From the NCBI RefSeq assembly GCF_030818575.1, contig NZ_JAUTAL010000001.1, forward strand, positions 3,844,001-3,908,000: 64,000 nucleotides of DNA, in the 5' to 3' direction. How positions within the stretch are numbered: the first letter of the stretch is position 1; each line of letters begins with the position of its first letter. The DNA comes from Chryseobacterium camelliae. GTDB taxonomy: Bacteria > Bacteroidota > Bacteroidia > Flavobacteriales > Weeksellaceae. The notes under the pieces were generated by a model. The model searched no databases, was not told the origin of the DNA, and saw only the letters and a list, made by a program, of their open reading frames with translations. Of the stretch, positions 44,001-51,755 are shown piece after piece. The position numbers were made by a program, and so were the translations under genes.

Positions 44001-44443
44001 TTGAACTGATGCTTCCGGATTCCTATATTTCCAATACCGAAGAAAGACTTCTGCTGTATCAGAAGATCGCTGAAATAGATAATGAGAAGGACCTTCAGAA
44101 ATTTGAGCTTGAACTGACAGATCGTTTCGGGGCCTTGCCGAAAGAAGCTGTAAATCTCTTGAAGAGCGTCTCACTGAAGTGGCTCGCTGCAGACATCGGT
44201 TTTGAAAGAATCGTCATGAAAAATGGTATTTTCCTCGGTTATTTCCCGGCTAATCCCCAGGATAAGTTTTATCAGACCGATAAATTCAGGCATATCATCA
44301 GTTATCTCACCCAGAACCCTGCTGAAGCCCAGCTAAAAGAGAAGGTAACCAAAGACGGAAACCATCTGATGATGAGAAAAGATAAGATTAAGAACGTTGA
44401 TGAGGTGAATAACCTGTTGAAATCCATTCTTCAGACCAAATAA
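41075..44443 (+). CDS. mfd: Transcription-repair coupling factor
   Basis: 1122 aa from the ATG at 41075, chosen because the N terminus (MQLKTINEKFLPYLLQKEFG) then matches the flavobacterial family and the -7 box lies between this start and an earlier in-frame ATG. Mfd pushes stalled RNA polymerase off DNA lesions and recruits UvrA. Domains: UvrB-like N-terminal modules (about 1-330, with TDFVSEPGEFSVRGGIVDVF near 170), RNA-polymerase-interaction CarD-like domain near 435-500 (IGDYIAHIDHGIGKF), SF2 translocase with Walker A GDVGFGKTE near 588, DEEHKFGV near 685, TATPIPRTL, and second-lobe GRVGRSNRKAFCYLI near 860; then the TRCF C-terminal domain. Monocistronic with a terminator at 44488-44518. 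Confidence 0.97.
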   Translation: MQLKTINEKFLPYLLQKEFGKEIFDRLDTQKHIAVKGSAGSAVSVLAAELYLTRKKTLLYITDDKEDALYINTEMEGLLGKDKVLYFPATHLEPYQVEKTQNANLVLRTEVLNKMSSGKTPRVIVAFIGALSEKVLKKEDFKAISHQIEVGNQLDFDFVDELLNHYHFQQTDFVSEPGEFSVRGGIVDVFSYSNEQPYRITFFGNEVESIRTFDIETQLSVGKVKEFQLVSNMNFSVTGSRVSLLQLLPDDSFIISKNAVVGLGKIKTFYEKALEKYGTLHQDIAHREPKELFISDEEFLFDYKKFRTIDFSSVPIEALKDQSEIILEQTAQPSFHKNFELLAEDLEKKQSEGFDTWISFSTEKQKERLELIFEELEREVPFKSFTSELHEGFVDNSRKIMIYTDHQIFDRYQRYKAKNTFAKSEQLTLKDLMSLKIGDYIAHIDHGIGKFMGLVKVNNDGKIQECFKLTYKNGDLLYVSIHSLHKISKYNGPEGREIVLSKLGSPAWKSLKQKTKEKVKQIAFDLIKLYAQRKSAKGFSYSPDSYLQNELEASFIYEDTPDQEKATVDVKKDMEDSTVMDRLVCGDVGFGKTEVAIRAAFKAATDGKQVAVLVPTTILAFQHYRSFKDRLKDFPVNISYLNRFRTAKQKSETLAALKDGKVDIIIGTHQLVGSSVKFKDLGLLIIDEEHKFGVSVKDKLKTLKTNVDTLTLTATPIPRTLQFSLMAARDLSVIKTPPPNRQPVDTQLVGFNEEIIRDAVSYELQRDGQVYFINNRVENLKDIAGLIQRLVPDAKVITGHGQMEGKQLEKNVLDFMEGKYDVLVSTTIVESGVDVPNANTIFINDAHRFGMADLHQMRGRVGRSNRKAFCYLITPPYDMMTADARKRLEAIEQFSDLGSGFQIAMKDLEIRGAGDLLGAEQSGFINEMGFETYQKLMQEALEELKDDENFENLFENEEDRQKLFKSTKDVNIDTDLELMLPDSYISNTEERLLLYQKIAEIDNEKDLQKFELELTDRFGALPKEAVNLLKSVSLKWLAADIGFERIVMKNGIFLGYFPANPQDKFYQTDKFRHIISYLTQNPAEAQLKEKVTKDGNHLMMRKDKIKNVDEVNNLLKSILQTK

Positions 44444-44487
44444 TTTAATTGTTGTTTTAAGGAATAGATCGTCACAAATAAATTAAG

Positions 44488-44518
44488 ATCACATGAAAGT
44501 TTCTTTCACGTGATTTTT
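44488..44518 (+). terminator. Terminator of mfd
   Basis: 12-nt arms ATCACATGAAAG / CTTTCACGTGAT (44488-44499, 44503-44514) with one A-C mismatch, followed by a T tract. Confidence 0.7.
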
Positions 44519-44673
44519 ACTTTGAATCATTAATCCGTGAAAAAATTAGGTACAACCCTACCAGGTCACCAATTCAATTGTTTTTTTTGTGGTTTAAAGC
44601 GATGATTATTGTATTTTTTTTATTAAATAGGGCTATTGTTTGGTAAATTAATTTTTAATAAGATAATTTTTTT

Positions 44674-44681
44674 TATATTTG
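44674..44681 (+). promoter_or_regulatory. -7 box of the first tandem lipoprotein gene
   Basis: TATATTTG, 22 nt before the ATG at 44704. The nearest TTG is 31 nt upstream, so no good -33. Confidence 0.4.
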
Positions 44682-44703
44682 GTGCCATTAAAAATTAACA
44701 TCT

Positions 44704-45579
44704 ATGACAAACAATTATTTTCTGAGAATTTTTGCGATTCTTACCCTTGGTTTTTTTATTTCCTGTGACAATACTACAGATGATCCGCCTAACCAGAACA
44801 AAAATACCTCATCTTCATCCTCATCTTCTTCGGGAAGTAGCGGTATTACCGGTCCCAGAATCCTTGAAAAAGTTAATATAGGGAATACCACTGTAGAGGA
44901 GTACAGCAGTACTTCCGGGGTTTTGTACCAGGCGGTTATCAGGGATAACTCCAATTCAGATGCTATAACTGCCACGTTAACATACAATAATAATAAGGTT
45001 GCCAAAATAAAATACATTGATAATAAATCTACTCATGTTATAGATCACACCTATTTAATTACCTATACCAATGGTAAAATTACTTCCATGTCAATGGACA
45101 ACCCTGTATTTAACGTAAACAATCACAGTGATTTCACTATTTTTTATGATTCAAACGGGCAGTTGTACCGTATTGTGGAAAAGAAAAAATTAGGAGGCAG
45201 CAGTGTCTATACCCATTATATTGAAGATAAATTTACATTTGCTTCCACGAATGTGGCAAAAGTAGAACACACTACGATGTTAATGGATAATAACACTCCG
45301 GATCCTACAACAGCTATCACCTTAGCTTATGTATACGATTCTTATGACAGTAAAATCAACCCTTATACAACACTTCCGAAAGAATATCTTATGGTGACCA
45401 GTACTTTAATGGCCCAGGTTAATTTTTATATGCTTTCCAGCAATAATGTCGGGAATATTACGATCCAGAATCCTTTAGGCCCTGCGATACCGGTACCTAA
45501 AACCTATCTTTATGATGCTCAAAATTATCCTGTATCTGATCAGAGCCAAAGTGTAAAATATCTTTACAAAGCGTTATAA
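44704..45579 (+). CDS. Lipoprotein with poly-Ser linker (tandem pair, member 1)
   Basis: 291 aa. Lipoprotein signal ending FFISC (Cys at about 21), then DNTTDDPPNQNKN and a Ser tract (SSSSSSSSGSSG, about 36-47), probably a flexible tether. The rest is a repetitive antiparallel beta structure: ITATLTYNNNKVAKIKYIDN, HTYLITYTNGKITSMSM, DFTIFYDSNGQLYRIVEKK, like the Rhs/YD-type or DUF4595-type repeats of Bacteroidota lipoproteins. It ends KTYLYDAQNYPVSDQSQSVKYLYKAL. The next gene shares the GPRxL start of the domain and the YDAQxY...VxYxYKxL end, so they are diverged duplicates. Function unknown; surface exposure is likely. Confidence 0.78.
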   Translation: MTNNYFLRIFAILTLGFFISCDNTTDDPPNQNKNTSSSSSSSSGSSGITGPRILEKVNIGNTTVEEYSSTSGVLYQAVIRDNSNSDAITATLTYNNNKVAKIKYIDNKSTHVIDHTYLITYTNGKITSMSMDNPVFNVNNHSDFTIFYDSNGQLYRIVEKKKLGGSSVYTHYIEDKFTFASTNVAKVEHTTMLMDNNTPDPTTAITLAYVYDSYDSKINPYTTLPKEYLMVTSTLMAQVNFYMLSSNNVGNITIQNPLGPAIPVPKTYLYDAQNYPVSDQSQSVKYLYKAL

Positions 45580-45625
45580 TCGTTTTTGATTGCAATTTTT
45601 ACCGTAAAACAGGCTGTAAAATATT

Positions 45626-45653
45626 TTGTATTCAAAAAAAAGTTATATTTTTG
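45626..45653 (+). promoter_or_regulatory. Promoter of the second tandem lipoprotein gene
   Basis: TTG (45626-45628), 17-nt spacer, TATTTTTG (45646-45653), 25 nt before the ATG. Confidence 0.65.
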
Positions 45654-45678
45654 ACCGAATAAATAATCCCCTTAAGGA

Positions 45679-46605
45679 ATGAAACGACTCTTTTACTTTA
45701 TTTTATTGCTGGCCGGTCTTTCTGCCGTGCATTCTTGTAAAGATCTGCTGGATGAAAATGGCGATCCCCTGTTGGATATCAATGAAAACACAGGGCTGAA
45801 CGGACCTAGGGCATTGTTCAGAGAAATCACGGATTCAGATACGCTGGCAGAATATCATTATAACGGGTCGTTGCTGTCCAGAGTGATCACAGACAGTGCT
45901 TCAATAACCGATGTGATGTGGAGCGGAGACAAGATCAGCAAAATCACTTTTAAAGGTTTCCTGGATCTGGACGGAGACGGAGATCTGGATAAGGACAGCA
46001 TCTCTTATACCCAGCTTTTCACGTACGGTAACAGCGGAAAACTGGAAACGATTTCAGAGAACAGATCATTCTTTAAGAGAACTACCGTACCGCCATCTAC
46101 CACGCCGGGACCACAAACTTTGTACAAAAAGACGAAATCGCTTTATACACTTAAATATGCGACAGCAACCAACAAGCTGGACTCCATTATCATGAGAAAT
46201 GGTCCGGATGCTCCGGGAACTGTAGGTTTCCAGGATTATTCCAAAACAAAATATGAGTATCTGGGAGACAATATCTCAAAAGTAACCAGAAAATACGGTC
46301 CTCTTAATGGAAGTGCTTTCGGAAGCGTTCTTACGGCCTATTCTTATGAGTATACCAATTATGATGATAAGATCAGTCCTTTTACGCTGATTCCTTTCGG
46401 ATATAAAATTTCAAGGATTTTATCTACAGAAAGGAATGATCAAGAAAGCAGTATGCTTTCACCAAACAGCCCGAAAAGATTGTCTATCACCGATCTGATG
46501 GACCCTGTTCCGACGCCGGTGATATTCTCTACAGATTATAATTATGACGCACAGACGTATATGACGAAAGGGTTTGGTGTTAATTACATTTACAAACCGT
46601 TGTAA
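45679..46605 (+). CDS. Lipoprotein with DxDGDGDxD motif (tandem pair, member 2)
   Basis: 308 aa. Lipoprotein signal ending AVHSC (Cys at about 20) followed by acidic KDLLDENGDPLLDINEN. The domain begins NGPRALFREI and continues as beta repeats (LAEYHYNGSLLSRVITDS, TDVMWSGDKISKITFKG, TKYEYLGDNISKVTRKYG). An insert DLDGDGDLDKDS at about 95-106 matches Ca-binding dockerin/thrombospondin type 3-like loops. It ends DYNYDAQTYMTKGFGVNYIYKPL, the same terminal pattern as member 1. Identity to member 1 is low, so the duplication is old, but both keep the same ends. It has its own promoter and terminator and is thus regulated apart from member 1. Function unknown. Confidence 0.78.
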   Translation: MKRLFYFILLLAGLSAVHSCKDLLDENGDPLLDINENTGLNGPRALFREITDSDTLAEYHYNGSLLSRVITDSASITDVMWSGDKISKITFKGFLDLDGDGDLDKDSISYTQLFTYGNSGKLETISENRSFFKRTTVPPSTTPGPQTLYKKTKSLYTLKYATATNKLDSIIMRNGPDAPGTVGFQDYSKTKYEYLGDNISKVTRKYGPLNGSAFGSVLTAYSYEYTNYDDKISPFTLIPFGYKISRILSTERNDQESSMLSPNSPKRLSITDLMDPVPTPVIFSTDYNYDAQTYMTKGFGVNYIYKPL

Positions 46606-46627
46606 TACGATTTCCAAAAATATCAAG

Positions 46628-46656
46628 ACTCAATCCTTACAGGGTTGAGTTTTTTA
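46628..46656 (+). terminator. Terminator of the second tandem lipoprotein gene
   Basis: 9-bp stem ACTCAATCC / GGGTTGAGT (46628-46636, 46642-46650; one G-T pair) followed by five T. The descending arm also holds the -33 TTG of pth. Confidence 0.82.
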
Positions 46657-46675
46657 TTTATATATCTTAATTTTG
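46645..46675 (+). promoter_or_regulatory. Promoter of pth
   Basis: TTG (46645-46647), 20-nt spacer, TAATTTTG (46668-46675), 14 nt before the ATG at 46690. An earlier in-frame start at 46645 is excluded by this box. Confidence 0.65.
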
Positions 46676-46689
46676 CAAAAAATTTCTTC

Positions 46690-47253
46690 ATGAAATATTT
46701 AATTGTCGGGCTGGGTAATAAAGGCGCTGAATACGAAAACACAAGACATAATATAGGTTTTAAGGTAGCTGATAAAATCGCAGAAACCCTTGATGTTTCT
46801 TTTAATACAACCAATTTTGGCTGGATGGCTGATGGGAAATACAAAGGAAGAAGAGTTTTGGTACTGAAGCCGGATACTTATATGAATCTTTCCGGGAATG
46901 CGGTGAAGTACTGGATGCAGAAAGAGAATATACCGTTGGATCATGTGCTGATTATTACTGATGACCTTGCGCTGCCATTCGGAACGCTGCGGATGAAAGC
47001 AAAAGGCTCGGATGCGGGGCACAATGGGCTGAAAAACATTAATGAAGTCCTGCAGACCCAGAATTATGCCCGCCTTCGTTTCGGAATTTCTGCAGATTTT
47101 TCAGAGGGAAGACAGATTGATTATGTTCTCGGTACCTGGAACGAAGAAGAATCGGGAAAGCTTCAGGAAAGAATAGAAAAATTTGCCCAGGCTTCCCTGT
47201 CATTTGTTTTTGCAGGAATCAACAATACCATGTCAGCTTTTAACGGGAAATAA
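46690..47253 (+). CDS. pth: Peptidyl-tRNA hydrolase
   Basis: 187 aa from the ATG at 46690. Cleaves peptidyl-tRNA released from stalled ribosomes. All expected catalytic and substrate residues are present: Asn10 (GLGNKG), His20 (TRHNIGF), Asn66 (DTYMNLSG), Asp91/92 (ITDDLALPFG) and Asn112 (GHNGLKNI). Length matches bacterial Pth. Single-gene transcript from the promoter at 46645-46675; the next gene is convergent. Confidence 0.97.
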   Translation: MKYLIVGLGNKGAEYENTRHNIGFKVADKIAETLDVSFNTTNFGWMADGKYKGRRVLVLKPDTYMNLSGNAVKYWMQKENIPLDHVLIITDDLALPFGTLRMKAKGSDAGHNGLKNINEVLQTQNYARLRFGISADFSEGRQIDYVLGTWNEEESGKLQERIEKFAQASLSFVFAGINNTMSAFNGK

Positions 47254-47308
47254 CACTTGCTATTATGGTGTTGTCATCGTGGGAATGACCTCTTAACATA
47301 AGTCCGGA

Positions 47309-47728
47309 CTATTGTGAAACCATAATGTTTCTGATGACTTTCTTTTCAAGGAAGTTCCGTTCACTTGGGGTGAAGCGGTAGTTATGTTCCTGTTCAAGCA
47401 GCTCAAGAGGGGCTGTCTGGCTGTCATCAGGCTTCCAGGTGATAATCAGTGAGGCATTAGGCCGCGCGCTGACATCTTTAGCCGAAAAAGTAAACAGAGT
47501 GCTTGGCAGTGTGTTTTCTTCTTCTGGCCGGATATCAGATTTCGCCTTGGCCGGCTGAAGCTGTGTCATATCTTTAAGGAGAAGTGAGAAGGGTTTGCCT
47601 ATGTACTTTTCTTTATTCGTTTCAAACCTTTTCAGGTATCCTAAGGTGTCTTTTACCGGTTTCTGGGCAGATACAAGCCCAGAAAATACCAGCAATATGA
47701 TAAGAAAAATATTTGTCTGTAGTTTCAT
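47309..47728 (-). CDS. Small secreted protein of unknown function
   Basis: 139 aa. Signal peptide about 1-21 (ending GLVSAQ). The mature part has YLKRFETNKEKYIGKPFSLLLKDM, a middle TFSAKDVSARPNASLIITWK and a C-terminal NYRFTPSERNFLEKKVIRNI. It looks like a small flavobacterial periplasmic or secreted domain; no named family recognised. A -7 box (47756-47763) stands 27 nt before the ATG. Convergent with pth. Confidence 0.7.
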   Translation of the reverse strand: MKLQTNIFLIILLVFSGLVSAQKPVKDTLGYLKRFETNKEKYIGKPFSLLLKDMTQLQPAKAKSDIRPEEENTLPSTLFTFSAKDVSARPNASLIITWKPDDSQTAPLELLEQEHNYRFTPSERNFLEKKVIRNIMVSQ

Positions 47729-47755
47729 GCCTTACGATCATTTAATCTGCTTTCA

Positions 47756-47763
47756 AAAATAAT
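47756..47763 (-). promoter_or_regulatory. -7 box of the small secreted-protein gene
   Basis: Reverse complement TATTTTTG, 27 nt before the start at 47728; no -33 TTG at the expected distance. Confidence 0.35.
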
Positions 47764-47835
47764 GATTTCAGGTTACATAGAGGAGTTATTTTGATGATTG
47801 ATGTATCTTATTAAATTTCAGGCAGATGGTTATGT

Positions 47836-47861
47836 AAAAAGGCCACCGGATTCCGGTGGCC
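47836..47861 (-). terminator. Terminator of the carbonic anhydrase/SulP unit
   Basis: Arms GGCCACCGGA / TCCGGTGGCC (47841-47850, 47852-47861), then five T on the minus strand. It lies 90 nt after the stop of the last gene of the unit. Confidence 0.82.
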
Positions 47862-47950
47862 AGATGATGTTTTTACATCCATTGATCTAACTATAACATA
47901 TTAATTGCATTCAGCTCTGTTATGACGGCTGAACGGAATCATTCATTTCT

Positions 47951-48586
47951 CTACAGCCAGCTTACCACTCCTGTTTCTACATCATAATTGGCTCCTACAA
48001 TTTTAATTTTACCTTCTTTTTCAAGGTTTCTCAGTGTTGAGCTCTGTTTACGGATGTCTTCGATGGCATGCTTTACATTCTGGTGGTTCAGCCTTTCGAG
48101 AAGGTCGCTGTTGGTAGAAGAATACTCTTCTCCGTCTTTAATCACCTCCTTAATAATCGGGCTGAAATGGTTGATCAGGTGGTTAAGATTATCCATTCCC
48201 ATACCTTCAATCTGTGCAGCATCCAGTCCGCCTTTCAACGCGCCACATTTCGTATGTCCCAATACGACAACCAGTTTAGAGCCTGCCACATTACAACCGA
48301 ATTCCATAGATCCTAAAATATCCTGGTTAACAAAGTTACCCGCAATTCTGATGCTGAAGATATCTCCCAAGCCCTGATCAAAGATCAGCTCAGCAGACGT
48401 ACGGCTGTCTATACAGCTTAAAATAACGGCAAACGGCCATTGCCCTTCACGGGTTGCGTTCACCTGTTCCAGAAGGTCTCTGTTGGCTTTAAGATTATTT
48501 ACAAATCTCTGGTTTCCTTCTTTTAAGAATTCCAGCGCCCTTTCAGGGGTAATGGTTGATTGTGTTTCGTGCGTGTGCGCTTTCAT
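47951..48586 (-). CDS. Beta-carbonic anhydrase (unit copy 1)
   Basis: 211 aa, cytoplasmic. Interconverts CO2 and bicarbonate. Zn ligands are Cys58 (with Asp60 and Arg62 in SCIDSR), His111 and Cys114 (GHTKCGALKGG). N-terminal ALEFLKEGNQRFVNN is the usual clamp helix. It differs clearly from the copy at 50696-51364 (CIDSR versus CSDSR, HTKC versus HYNC), so it is a separate subclass, not a recent duplicate. The last gene of a four-gene unit: carbonic anhydrase, small protein, SulP, carbonic anhydrase, with a 54-nt gap to SulP. Confidence 0.95.
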   Translation of the reverse strand: MKAHTHETQSTITPERALEFLKEGNQRFVNNLKANRDLLEQVNATREGQWPFAVILSCIDSRTSAELIFDQGLGDIFSIRIAGNFVNQDILGSMEFGCNVAGSKLVVVLGHTKCGALKGGLDAAQIEGMGMDNLNHLINHFSPIIKEVIKDGEEYSSTNSDLLERLNHQNVKHAIEDIRKQSSTLRNLEKEGKIKIVGANYDVETGVVSWL

Positions 48587-48640
48587 ATAATTTTATTTAT
48601 ACTTTTTAATTACAATTAATTTATTTTCACATTAAGAACT

Positions 48641-50233
48641 CTATATAGCTCTTTTGTGCGTGACTATGATATGGGAATCCTCTTTCCGCTCATAGTCCAG
48701 GTATGATGTCTTAAAACCCAACAGCTCCACAGTAATATCCTCTTCTTTAGCCCTGATATTGGCAAAATCCTGAATCATTTCCAGGACATCCGTTGCAATA
48801 TACGAGGTTTCTCTGGCATCAATGGTTACCGCAGAATTAGGTTTAATATTTTTTAATGTTTTCTTAATGGCAGCTTTGTTAAGGAATGAAACTTCCTCAG
48901 AAAGCCTGATCATGATTCCGTCCGCATCATTCAGCTTTTCCCGGCTCAGGTAATAGGCCCTCTTCATGTTTCCCTGAAGGATATACAATACGGAAATCGC
49001 TAATCCGATCCCTACACCTTTCAGCAAATCTGTTGCCACTACCGCCACAACTGTTGCCAGAAATGGGATGAACTGGAATTTTCCTAAATGCCAGAAGTGC
49101 CTGAACGTAGCTGGTTTAGCCAGCTTATATCCTACCAGAAGCAATACTGCAGCCAATGTGGCAAAAGGAATCAAATTTAATATTGCCGGGATGGAAAGCA
49201 CACAGATCAGCAGCAATGTCCCGTGAATAATGGTGGATAGTTTTGAAGTAGCTCCTGCATTGGCATTTGCCGAACTTCTCACCACTACAGAAGTCATGGG
49301 AAGGCCGCCGATGAAAGAACTGACCAGGTTCCCGATTCCCTGGGCTTTCAGTTCGAGGTTGGTGTCTGTAATCCTTCTTTGCTGGTCCAGCCTGTCTGAC
49401 GCTTCGATACAAAGTAAAGTTTCAATAGAAGCTACAATGGCGATCGTAGCGCCCGTTACCCACACTTTTGCATTCATAAAGCCTGAAAAGTCAGGAAGCG
49501 TTACAAAATTTTTAAAGTCATCAATAGATTTCGGAACCGGCAGGGAGACCAGATGCTTCGGACCTATAGCCAGTGAGCTGTCAGAAAGCTTAAATATTTC
49601 ATTTAGGATAATTCCTGCGACTACAGCCACCAAAGCTCCGGGAAGCATCTTTATTCTCCTGAGGACATAAACTTTATCCCATACGATCAGTATGGCAATG
49701 GAAATCAGGGTAATGATAATCGCTCCGGGATGCACAGCCTCTAAAAGTTCCGTGAAATATCCAAAATTCAGCCCGTTGTCGAAAATAGATTCATGCCCCT
49801 CGTAATCCTTATCAAAACCCACTGCATGAGGGATCTGTTTTAAAATAATAATGATCCCGATTGCGGCAAGCATTCCCTCAATAACGTTATTAGGAAAATA
49901 ATTGGAAATGCTTCCTGCCCTTATGAATCCTAAAACCAGCTGAATGATCCCTGCTATGATTCCTGCACAGAGAAAAATATTAAAGGCTCCAAGATCCGTA
50001 ATAGCTGTAAGTACGATAGCTGTTAACCCGGCTGCCGGACCGGAAACGGATATGTTTGAATTACTGATGAACCCTACAACCAGGCCACCGACGATGCCAG
50101 CGATAATTCCTGATAAGGGCGGTGCTCCCGATGCCAGGGCAATTCCCAGGCAGAGCGGGAGTGCAACCAGGAATACAACGAGCCCTGAAGGGAAATTCTC
50201 CTTGATTCCTCCGATAAATGATGTCTTTTTCAT
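48641..50233 (-). CDS. SulP-family inorganic anion transporter with STAS domain
   Basis: 530 aa. About 12-14 hydrophobic segments (residues 10-415), starting GGIKENFPSGLVVFLVALPLCLGIALASGAPPLSGI, the SulP signature, with SVSGPAAGLTAI near 62 and IGNLVSSFIGGLPMTSVVVRSSANANAGA near 300. A C-terminal STAS domain (about 430-530; AVTIDARETSYIATDVLEMI) follows. Between two carbonic anhydrase genes the most likely substrate is bicarbonate (BicA-like), as in many bacteria where SulP-carbonic anhydrase pairs occur; sulfate is the main alternative and no sulfur-assimilation gene is near. Confidence 0.92.
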   Translation of the reverse strand: MKKTSFIGGIKENFPSGLVVFLVALPLCLGIALASGAPPLSGIIAGIVGGLVVGFISNSNISVSGPAAGLTAIVLTAITDLGAFNIFLCAGIIAGIIQLVLGFIRAGSISNYFPNNVIEGMLAAIGIIIILKQIPHAVGFDKDYEGHESIFDNGLNFGYFTELLEAVHPGAIIITLISIAILIVWDKVYVLRRIKMLPGALVAVVAGIILNEIFKLSDSSLAIGPKHLVSLPVPKSIDDFKNFVTLPDFSGFMNAKVWVTGATIAIVASIETLLCIEASDRLDQQRRITDTNLELKAQGIGNLVSSFIGGLPMTSVVVRSSANANAGATSKLSTIIHGTLLLICVLSIPAILNLIPFATLAAVLLLVGYKLAKPATFRHFWHLGKFQFIPFLATVVAVVATDLLKGVGIGLAISVLYILQGNMKRAYYLSREKLNDADGIMIRLSEEVSFLNKAAIKKTLKNIKPNSAVTIDARETSYIATDVLEMIQDFANIRAKEEDITVELLGFKTSYLDYERKEDSHIIVTHKRAI

Positions 50234-50375
50234 GATGTAAACTGCTGTGAATAGAACGGGCTTACTGAGCTTAATAAGCCAATATAAAATTGAAAATTTA
50301 ATTTCCGTATAGGAATGTCTTCACGATCAGAAGATTCTGATGTGAGCCATGATGAACATTAAGAAACCTGCTTAA

Positions 50376-50675
50376 TTAGGCTTCCGGGGGAGGAGAAAAT
50401 ATGGTGAGTAACGGTGAAAGATGAAAGGAATCATCAATCAGTACAAAAGACCCGCCTTCCAGTGAAGGCTCAAAAAACTTAAGATAGTCATAGACATCCA
50501 GAGGTTTCGGAAGTGTCTTTTCATAAACAATAAGAGAGGTAGGATGGGAGTGAGGCTCTTCTTCATTGATCACAATATTCGTCTGGGTAAGATTCCAGCC
50601 CAACACTGCGGCAATACTCGGTAAAGCCGTGAAATTCAGGAAAAGTAATAATGTTATAGTACTCCAGAGTTTCAT
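50376..50675 (-). CDS. Small protein of unknown function inside the bicarbonate unit
   Basis: 99 aa with an N-terminal hydrophobic stretch (MKLWSTITLLLFLNFTALPSIAAVLGW) that may be a signal peptide or anchor, and a polar part with NEEEPHSHPTSLIVYEK, a Pro-rich LPKPLDVYDYLKFF and the end TIFSPPPEA. His and Glu residues in NEEEPHSHP could bind a metal. It starts 20 nt after the upstream carbonic anhydrase and ends 142 nt before SulP. No family recognised; its place in the unit suggests a linked role or merely co-transcription. Confidence 0.7.
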   Translation of the reverse strand: MKLWSTITLLLFLNFTALPSIAAVLGWNLTQTNIVINEEEPHSHPTSLIVYEKTLPKPLDVYDYLKFFEPSLEGGSFVLIDDSFHLSPLLTIFSPPPEA

Positions 50676-50695
50676 TTCACATGTTCTTTGAAAAA

Positions 50696-51364
50696 CTACT
50701 TTGTTTTTCTACTCATCACCCAATCTGAGCTGGTAAGGTTATAAATCTTCTGGATATCTTTCAGGATTTTCTCGAAATCGATCTCCAGATCAATGATCTT
50801 ACCCGTTCTTAGGTCAAACACCCAGCCGTGTACGATAGGTTCTTCTTCAAGAATGTACCGCTCCTGCACACAGGCCATTTTAATTACGTTGATGCATTGC
50901 TCCTGAACATTCAGTTCTACAAGCCTGTCATAACGCTTTGTGTCGTCTTCAATTGCGTCCAGCTCAATTTGGTGGATCCGGTATACATCGCGGATGTTCC
51001 TCAGCCATGGATTCAGCAAACCAAGATCCTGAGGCGTCATCGCAGCTTTTACCCCACCGCAATTGTAATGCCCGCAGACAATAATGTGCTTCACTTTCAG
51101 ATGCTCTACAGCGTATTGAATAACCGCTGTTGAACTCATGTCCAGAGTATTCACAATATTGGCAATATTTCTGTGGACGAATACTTCACCAGGCTTTGCT
51201 CCCATAAGTTCTTCCGCCGTAGCCCTGCTGTCCGAGCATCCGATATAAAGATACTCCGGGTTCTGGGTTTTTGCAAGTTCTTCAAAGAAAGCCGGGTTTT
51301 CTGCAATTTTAGATTCTACCCACTTTTTGTTGTTTTCAAAAATAACTTCGTACGATTGTGCCAT
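50696..51364 (-). CDS. Beta-carbonic anhydrase (unit copy 2)
   Basis: 222 aa. Zn ligands Cys43, Asp45-Arg47 pair (GCSDSRATAEELMG), His99 and Cys102 (CGHYNCGGVKAAM), the classical beta-carbonic anhydrase pattern close to E. coli Can. The C-terminal half contains WVFDLRTGKIIDLEIDFE as in that group. First gene of the unit that continues with the small protein, SulP and the other anhydrase. The two anhydrases may work at different pH or sites, but no signal peptide is present in either. Confidence 0.95.
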   Translation of the reverse strand: MAQSYEVIFENNKKWVESKIAENPAFFEELAKTQNPEYLYIGCSDSRATAEELMGAKPGEVFVHRNIANIVNTLDMSSTAVIQYAVEHLKVKHIIVCGHYNCGGVKAAMTPQDLGLLNPWLRNIRDVYRIHQIELDAIEDDTKRYDRLVELNVQEQCINVIKMACVQERYILEEEPIVHGWVFDLRTGKIIDLEIDFEKILKDIQKIYNLTSSDWVMSRKTK

Positions 51365-51755
51365 AATATATAATTATTTATTTCGTTTAAATTATTTTTA
51401 AATTCAATAGACTAAATCAATAATATTACAAAAGTATTATTTTTGATCAGAAAATTACCATCTTTAACAAATTTTAAGACTGTAATCTGAATAAAGTCAT
51501 CTCCAATTTTTAAGAATTGATGATTAATCCATCAAATATTGATTTCAACAACGTAAAATTATGCATATATCAGCAATAATAATATACGGGCTGCTCACCC
51601 AAGCAATTCATAAAAAACAGAAGCATTAACAGAAAATAATGAATGGGAATGGTCACATTTTGATTATGAGAGATAATAATTTTGTACCACCTTTCATTCT
51701 GGAACGGGTAAGATCTTTTTAATATGCACTTTTGCAAAAAAATCATTCGGCTATT
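51365..51755. other. Intergenic region between divergent units
   Basis: About 390 nt, strongly AT-rich. Two opposed -7-like boxes overlap: reverse complement TACTTTTG at 51429-51436 toward the carbonic anhydrase unit and TATTTTTG at 51438-51445 on the plus strand. They are 64 and 310 nt from the respective starts and neither has a good -33 element. A further near match (CACTTTTG, 51727-51734) precedes the DUF2306 gene by 21 nt. No gene or RNA recognised. Confidence 0.45.

Noticed and set aside
50255-50282. Terminator between the small protein and SulP
   Set aside because: A 6-bp stem (GGCTTA/TAAGCC) exists but has no T run on the minus strand.
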